Source of the DNA: Channa striata
Lineage: Eukaryota > Chordata > Actinopteri > Anabantiformes > Channidae
NCBI GenBank assembly: GCA_033026295.1
Contig: CM065180.1
Location: forward strand, 20,117,523-20,181,522
Direction: 5' to 3'
DNA length: 64,000 bases
Of the stretch, positions 52,498 through 61,400 are shown piece by piece. Position 1 is the stretch's first letter; each line of letters starts with the position of its first letter. Position numbers and translations under genes: made by a program. The notes beneath the pieces were generated by a model, which was not told the origin of the DNA, did no database searches, and worked only from the letters and a program-made list of their open reading frames with translations.

Positions 52498-55400
52498 CAT
52501 GGATAAAATACATAAACTGAATGACATCCTGTTCTGCAAAATTATATCACAGCTTTGTACTCAGTTTGGAACTCATCAGACCATCGCTGCCTTTTCCAAA
52601 GAACACTTTGAAACCCACAACAGCAGCATCTCTGCCCCAACAGTTAGTAATCCAGGTGGGCCATTCCACCTACACACCGTGATTCATGTTTTAGACATTT
52701 AGCTCATCTCATCATCAGCAACCAATTTGTCCTGAGTGCAACAGATCAGGTTCAATTCATAGATCACCTTCACTGCAAACAACAAATACAGAGCGGAGCA
52801 GAGGTCTCGCTCTGGTGATCTCGTAGGAGACAAGTGGCCGGGAAAGTGAATAGCGGAAGAAAGAATGAGCAGAGGGGGCATTTGACGTTATTGTGCTAAG
52901 AGTGATGTGGGTGGACTTAGAAACACCCTATGTGTTACGGAGACTAGATTTACAGAACGTTGGCTAAATATTGTACATATTTCTGGTGCCTTTACTGCAG
53001 GAAAAATATATCCAGCATACAAGAAAAGCGATCAACATCGCTGCAACACAACTATGAGCTTCTTTAATCCCAAAAGAGCTTTCAAGGTAAAGTATATACT
53101 GTATATATATTTTTTATTTTAGATTCAACTTTATTCTCATTCTCTCTAGGCCTGATTCTCCAGAAATTGTCCAGGGTTCACGTTACAAATTGGCTTAGCA
53201 ATTACAGCACCTGCTCATCCTTGTCCACACAGGTGTATACATGTGAGAAAGAACAAATTTCACTCATATTCTATGTTTTGTTAAGTATATCATGATGCCT
53301 AGTTATATCATCCATGTTGTAACTCCAAAAATATTGTAAAATACATTATAATTTTACCGTAAGTCTAGATCGCCCACCCCTACTCCAAACTTGCATAACT
53401 TACTCGCAGGTTCATTAATGATGCCTGCATTACCTGCAGGTAGAAGCCATTATTCTACCAGCCAAAGGCAAAATGAACCCATCTGACCTGTAGGGAAGCA
53501 ACTACTGACTGAGTTAAAGGATCTTTAACAGAGTTACAGCAGCATCTCTGGTCCCTGAGAGCCAGTTATCTCTACACAACCCTCGTCTTCTAGCTTCTGC
53601 CTGAAAGATGAGTTCATAAATATGTGTTTGCATAATTTTTGCTCTTCCATATGGATGCAGTATAAAAAAAAAAAAAAACCCCGGAATTCATACAGAACTG
53701 GGTAAAGCTGCTCCAAGGTCCTGGAACCATGCGCAGACAACTTCCTGGACTCATTTCCACGGATGAGTTTAAGACTCTTTGAAAACAAAAAATACCAGAA
53801 ACACGTACCTGCTATTCTAAACATCTATTGTATAGAATGTTTTAACCATGATGCCCAGTTTTAATGTTGGTGAGGCATTTAGTGAGCCTCCTGGCCCAGC
53901 CTGGCCTCGCAAAAAAGATCCAATCTCAAGGGACTTCCTGGTAAAATAAAGGTTAAATAAAATAAAAACACAGCTGACCCAGGTATTCAGCAGCTGCAGC
54001 TCTTAAAGACTGGAGTTGACCCATGTCGTATTAATGACCTTGTGTAATGTCACAGTTTTAGTAGCTGGCAAACAGAGGTAGGAGGAGGTCAGCGCTTCCA
54101 GTTAGTAGTAAGCCACAGGCCGATTACAGAAATTACTTTTGTGAGATACTCTCGAAATGACATACAGTAGATGACCGCTCCAGAAATGACAAAATGGCGC
54201 TTTCTATTCTTCAATCCCTCTGGTTAGAGGTAGTTACCGTAAGTTGATAAAACTAAAAAACAGGAAAAGATTGTCTAGTAGGTTAAAAAAAAAAAACTGA
54301 AAAAAACAAAAACAAAAAAACAACTATTGAATGTGACTCTTATACATGAGACACAAATGTGGCCGCGGTTGCTACAGTCACACTTTTCGTGCATTCATTC
54401 ACCACTACTGCCTTCAACAGTCTGCAGTGTTATGTTATACATCACTTCTGCCTTTGTTGCTAAGAGAAGACAGTATTTCAAAAAAAAAAGTGCCGTTCTT
54501 GTTCTCTTTTTGGGGTGACATATGCAAAGAACAATGACTTACAGTAGGTTTCTCTTTCATGGTTTCCTTCTGTTTTTGCTGCACATTAAAGGAATATTTT
54601 CTAGCGTTTGTTATTTATGGCACAGATTTAGCCATACTAGTATCGTGGCTATACAGATAATACACATGTTGCTTATTTTGTTAACATGAGGAAAAATCTA
54701 AATGTAGTAAGTGTAATCTGGTGTTTGGTTTGTGTGTGTGTGTGTGTGTCTGCGTGTGTGTAGGCAGTGATGTCAAACAAACATGACCCACATTGGCTGC
54801 CTGATCTGTCTCAATATGTCTCCAAGGTGCCACTGAAGCAACGGGTGTACTATTGCCACAAATGTCAGCAACAAGGACAACCAAGTCCTGAAGGAGCCCG
54901 TCTGCCAATCTGTAAGCGACACACACAAACACACTCGCAGTGATCAGTGTGTTTGGATGTGTGAAAGTAGATCAGAGCAAAAGAAATTTAGCCCTCACTG
55001 ACAAGTAAAATTAGACCATCACACAGACACACACACACCTGTGATGCATTAGAAATTCACAACTGCTAAACAGAAAGAGGGTGAGACTCCTGTTTTAAGG
55101 TCAGCTGCTTTACTTTCTGTTTTTCCTTTATAAATAACGAGCAACAGACGCATATGCACAAATTGTCAAACATATTCACACTGACAGACACGCGCGCGAC
55201 AGATCTTTAACACCTACCACAATGGACTGAGAAGGGGAAGTACTAATGGGAGGAAACACGATGGGTGTTACTTTATAATGACTGTCAGAAAAACTAATAC
55301 TACAAACAGTTTGACTGAAAAATGAAAATCAGGCAAGAACTTTACAACCTGTTTAATGTGTGTTCATATTCCTGTGTATTTGTGCATTCGACTACTTATC

Positions 55401-58400
55401 TACTGTTGTGATGGGTTTATTCATCTACTGTTGTTGTGGTGGCCCAGCTCTATTCTGCAGCAACAGGTTCAATCCTGGCTGCTGCCGTTCAAGAACATCA
55501 GACTACATCTACATTAAAGCATCAAAAATGCTGTTTTCAGGTCAAAACAGCATGTGTCCAGGTCAAAACAGCATGTGTCCGCACCAGTTTCTGAGCACCA
55601 ACCTCCAACCAAATGAGAATGTCAGCAGAAGGTGACCTAACATGTGGAACAGTTTGTCCACCATTCCCAGGGTTGTTGGTTTGACATATCAAAGTGTAGA
55701 TGAGCAACACACCGAACCTCAACTTAGTTGCTCCTGGTGAGTGTTGCCTTTGAGGACCAACAGGTAGAACAGAACTTTATAAATGCAGACCATTTACTAC
55801 TGCCTCCCTTCTATGTATGATTTGACCTGCCACTTCACTTTTTTTGAATACAATACAGACACACATAAGTAGAAATATGACTTGGCCTTTACACACTAGT
55901 TTGAGAAAGCACCAGTTCGGAAGGAGGAAATCAGTTTCAGGCTGCTTAGAAAGACAGATGTGGTCTTAGGCCCACATCTAAGCCAGGGTTCAAATCTAGA
56001 TCTTTAAAATGGTGCAACAGTGGAACAAAATTCAAAACCTGTTCTACTAGAACTTACACAGCAGCATTTCTTTCCGTTAGTAATCAAAGGATCGAGCTTT
56101 CCAGCTAATCCTTACAATTCCCTTTATGTTATTGTGTGTTACGAGCACAAGCTGTTTTGGGTGCAAGGTTGTTGTGTCTGAATAGCACCAGGGGAACAAG
56201 GGAAAAATCGATGAACTATAATGCTGAGATATTTTCGGCCCCATCAATAAACACACTGAGGCTCACTGTAAAAGTTATGTGCACTACAGTTGGCAATGGA
56301 CTTGTATAACATCTTAAAAATGCTGAAAATAAAATCATATGAGAATATTTTGCATGCATGTGTATAATGTGTAAAAATACAATACATAATGCATACATGT
56401 ATTTTTAGAAATGCTGCTGTCATGGCTCTAATTATGCTAATGTCACTCTGTTGGTAACAGTTACTTTGGTTCATAAGAAGATGAAAAAAACCATCTTCTT
56501 CACACTAGCTATCAACAGGCATTTTGTCTGTTAAACGATATGAATAAAATGCTTCAACACCTACTGGACGGACTGCCATGAAATCCTGTTCAGTGTTTGT
56601 CGGCCTCCTGATGATTTTACTCCTCACAGAGCTATTAGCATGGTTGTCACTGGTGGAGTGAAAATATCATTGTCCTATTCAATTTCTTGACAGGTTTGTG
56701 TGGAAAAGCCTCTAAAACAGCAGTAGGATCATGTGAAAATTAAAAAATCCTAAGACCGTCTGCTAGTGGAGTCCATCAACAACAGCAGCTCTTCTTCTGA
56801 GGTTCTACGTTGTTCACAGTGTTGGAGGCTGACAATTACAAACCTCTTGTTCTTCCATAATGATCATTTCTGACATCTTGAAGAGAAACAGAAACATTTT
56901 CCACCACACATTAGAGACCAAACCAAGAAGTGCAGGAGCTTTTCCCTTTTCTTTGGCTGGATTCCAGCGCAGAGGATTTGTCTGATTTGACTTTTTACAA
57001 CAACTGCAGCACGGAAGCTTTACCGCTGCGATTGTTGTAGGGCGAAAAAAAAAAAGGCATGTTTGTGTGTCTGCTCATCTTTAAGCACCTGCTGTGTCAG
57101 CATTCCAAAATTTTACACAAGTCACTAGTTTTTTTTTTTATTCGCTATGTTATAGTTAATAGTTGGTGCTGGATCCTGAGGCTGATGTTCTTTAATGTGA
57201 ATCAGTTTGCAGTTTGAAGACTGAATCATTTTTGATACAAAATTATTTAACACTTTCAGTCTTGGATGAGCATGATTCTCAGAACATGTTTAAGAGGATT
57301 TTTACAGAGCAACAGAAAATTCTAAAGGGTTCACAAACTTTCGAGCATCATCTCATGTAGTGTACATTAAGAGCAATCAGCTAATACTTCACTGAAGCAC
57401 TAAAAGCATGCTAAATCATAAATTACAATAAACTCTGAATTGGATGTGGATTCAAATCTCAGCGATGCATATTTTTCCACAATAACACAAAGCAACAACA
57501 ACAAAAGAAATGCAACTGTCCAAGAATTTAATTTTGGTGGAACTAGCTGGCAGTGTTTGAAATGGTGGAGATCCAGTGCCATATGCAGTTGCTTCACAGA
57601 AAAGGCTAATTGGTTTTCAAATACATAAAACACAGCATCTAAACCTTGTGCTTCTTATGAAAACTGCAAGACGGAGAAACCCCACAGTTTCTCATCTTTA
57701 AACTCCATTGCTTTCTCTTATCTCAATAAACACCTCTGCCAGCCGCTGCCACTTTTTAATCCTTGCCTTTTTTTCCCTGCTGCTCTCCACTGCTCTCCCT
57801 TCACACCTACACACACATCCCTCCCTGCTCTTCCATCCCCCCATCCACTCCCTCATCCATCCATCCATCCATCCATCCATGCATCCCATTTGCTGGTACT
57901 CTCAGCGGAACACTTAGGCTATTTATAAAAGCATCAAAGCCCACAACTTCCAACAGGCAGCCGCTGGAGAGAAAGAGGGGGAGACGGAGAGGGAGACGTG
58001 AGAAGCTGGCGTTGAAGGAGGGAGAAATATGGAAAAGAGAAAAGCAAAAGCGTAAGAAGGTGGAAGAATGGTAGAAATACTGTAGGGAAAAAGAGGCTGC
58101 TAAGAAAGGGGAAGAGAAAGGAAACATGCACAGAACACGGGGAGATGATGAGGAACGGGGAAAAACTGAAAAGAAAGGAGTGAAATTGGGAAAAGAGGAG
58201 CATAGAGGATGTAGACAAAGAAAATATTGGATAGCAGATATGTTTTAACCATTTCCCTTTGCTTCAGGATCTCAGTGACACACTTCAGCATCTGTTCTCT
58301 GCGTCCATGTACTTGTGTGCGAGTGTGCGTGCGCGCAAGTGTACAGTACAAGCATGTGTATGTTTTGTGTGCATGTGGGAGGCAGGTTTTGGATCCGGAG

Positions 58401-61400
58401 ACCTTCCACCCACGCAGGTTGGAGCTGCAGAAGCACCTGAGCTGCGTTCAGAACCGCCAACAGGGACCAGTGTTTGCAAATGCTCAATAACTGATTTGAA
58501 CCTGAATATGCGCTCATGAAAAGGCAGAAAACGCATCATGTGGATCCAGAGGAGCCGTGGGCACCGTGCCCAACAGCAGCTCAGAGCAAGAGACGCCCGA
58601 TTAAACCCGAGAGAGGGAAAATACGCCATCGAGTCAAAGGGAAGCTCGAACGCGGCTCTTGAATAGTGCTTTTTATAAACACATACATTTTCCTTTTGAA
58701 GATAGTGCTACAGTAATAGCTGCAGCAAACAACACCTTTATGGGCTTGTTTTAGGTGCAATCTACACTCTGTGCCCACACCATTTCATCTCTTCTTCTCT
58801 TCCTCCATCTCTCGCCTCTTTTCTACCTCTTCTTGCCTCTCCATTATCTCGTCAGCCTGGCAGAAACAGCTCACCCACCACCTCTCTGCTAGAGTGACAG
58901 TCCAGCATACTGTACCTTTCTCACTCATTCTCAACCATCTGCCTGCTCTAATTTATTCTAACTTTTCGAAATTCACTGCGTGTTTTTTGTACTATGTTCT
59001 GTTCGACGCAGAGCATAAGAGAAGTCTGTAATAATGGCGACGGCACAGTAAAATTAAATAAGAAGATTACATTGAGGATGAGCAGAATTCATGAGGGAGA
59101 CTTTACCGTAGGATGCATCTGTGTTTCTATTCTCGCACATTTTCTTCTCTAGATGTTTCATCTTATATCTCATTATGTTACAAGGCCAAAGAGGAAACTT
59201 GTTTTGCTACTGCTCTCGAAGGACGTGTAACATGTCTTTCATCTTTTGTTTTCCCTGCACGTGGAACTTTCAAGTAAATTGCATGCAATCCTCCTGTCCC
59301 TCCTACGCCCGTCCCACTCGCTTTCTCCCCTTTCGTCCCTCTATGAATTCCACCCCCAGTTATTCTTTCGTTCGTCCTGTGCCTCCTCCCTCCTTCCCTG
59401 CTTTTTTAACCTATTTGCAATGTTTCCCACACTTCCTGCCACCGGGTCCCTCCTCCACTCCTCTCAAGCTCTCTGAAGGGATAATTTGTCCATTAAGTCA
59501 GCGAGGAGACACTGGACGACACTCAACAGCCTGTTACACACTCAAACCAAATTCTTATTAAAGACAATACACACAAACCCAATCATGCAGAAGCATTAGA
59601 GCAGCCATTAATGAAAATAAGGGCCCACCAGTTCATTGAATGTAACACGGATCATGTTCACACACATCTTGGATACACCACATTACATAATACAAGCTGC
59701 TACAGCCCTTTGAGTCCTACACTGTTTCTATTGTATGGAAAACAAAACAGGAGAATTCCACTGAGGCATTACAGTGTAATGTTTATAGCAGCGATGCAGA
59801 GAGCTGCTCTGACCAGGAACACCGTACACACAGTTATACAATATGCAAAACACAGCTCGCCTGTGGCAACGAACGGTGTAAGGTGGATTGTCATTTGTTT
59901 TTTATTTGTGTTTTAAGTATCTACTGAAAAACATCCATCTGTTCATTAACTAGTTATCCTGGTTAAGATTACACAGGGGCTGGAGCCATTTCCAGCTCTC
60001 CCTGGTAAAAGACGAGGTACACCGTGGACAGGTCGCTAGTCTGACAACCATTTGCACTCACATCCACAATCCATGCGCTTTTATAGAGTCACTGATTATC
60101 CATCCATCCATTATCTGTAACTGTTTATCCTGTTCAGGGTCGTCACTGGTCCGGAGGCAGTTCATCTCAGGGACAGACATTTAACATGCTTGTCTTTGGA
60201 CTGTGGGAAGAGGAAACTCACAGAAACACGGGGGTTAACATCAAAACTCCACACAGAAAGGCTGCAGCCGTCTGGTGGAGTCCACACAGGGAGGATTTTT
60301 TTTCAGCATGTGCGCTACTGCAGGAGTGAATGGGTGGAAAGTTTCCATCCAGTTTCCTGATCTCATAATTCATCAATGGGATAATGGATGTGTTTGTCAA
60401 ACAAACAGCCATGTGAAGCCAAAAGGGAACACACGCCCTGACACTGATCTGTCACTTCACTCCTAGTTTTGTGTGTGACCTTGCAGAGGAATTCCCTTTC
60501 TCCCTGGGCTCTAGGTAAGTGATACTCTCTTCCAGACAGACAAATGGCTTGAAGATCAACTGAGGACACACACACACACCTGAGGAATAGATGTACAAGC
60601 AAACATTACTAAGTACTACACTCCTTACACACATGCATACTGTTATTAGTGAAGCAAAAATTTTTGATGTGAAACTGTGATGTGAATTTTTTAAAATGTT
60701 CCCCGCCCCCTTTCTCTTCTATCCCACAACACACCACTTCCTCTCCAGAGGCTCCTTGAGTTGACCCTTTACATGCACAATACACTAATTAGCAGCTAAC
60801 CCACCGCTGTGCTGTGCTGAACAGCCCTTCTTCCATCCTTCAGCATATAGACAGTTGTATCTGAATGCTTCACTGTTGCTAGGAGACGTGAAAATCCAGT
60901 TGGATGCTAATACACAGAGACTTCAAGCAAATTGAAAAAAAAAAACAAAAAACACAAGAGCCCAGAGCAGCTCTATACATTTGTCACATTTCTCTGATAG
61001 TTTGTCATTTCCTGTAACATAGAGGATGCTGAGTGTGTGTCTAGTGTGAACATTAAGGGGAAAAGGCAAAACAACAAACTGGTTGAGACATTTTCCCCCT
61101 ACCCAACTCTGCATTTATGACACAAACACTAAAGGAATATTTATTTTAGACAGCTAAATAATTCTAGAGTAGCCACCGTGTTTCTGAGAGTTTTACATTG
61201 TAAGAGATACAGTTTTCTCAGCATGTAAAACGTATCACATGGTACCAAATACTACATTACTTTCATCAGTTTGTCCCCTGATAAGAACAGCAGGCCACAA
61301 AAATCAAGATGTTAGTCTACACTTCAGTGTTTCAGGAAGTGAACCCTATCGCTACCGACAAGTGAAACGTCTACAGTGAGAATGAATCTCATTACAAGTT

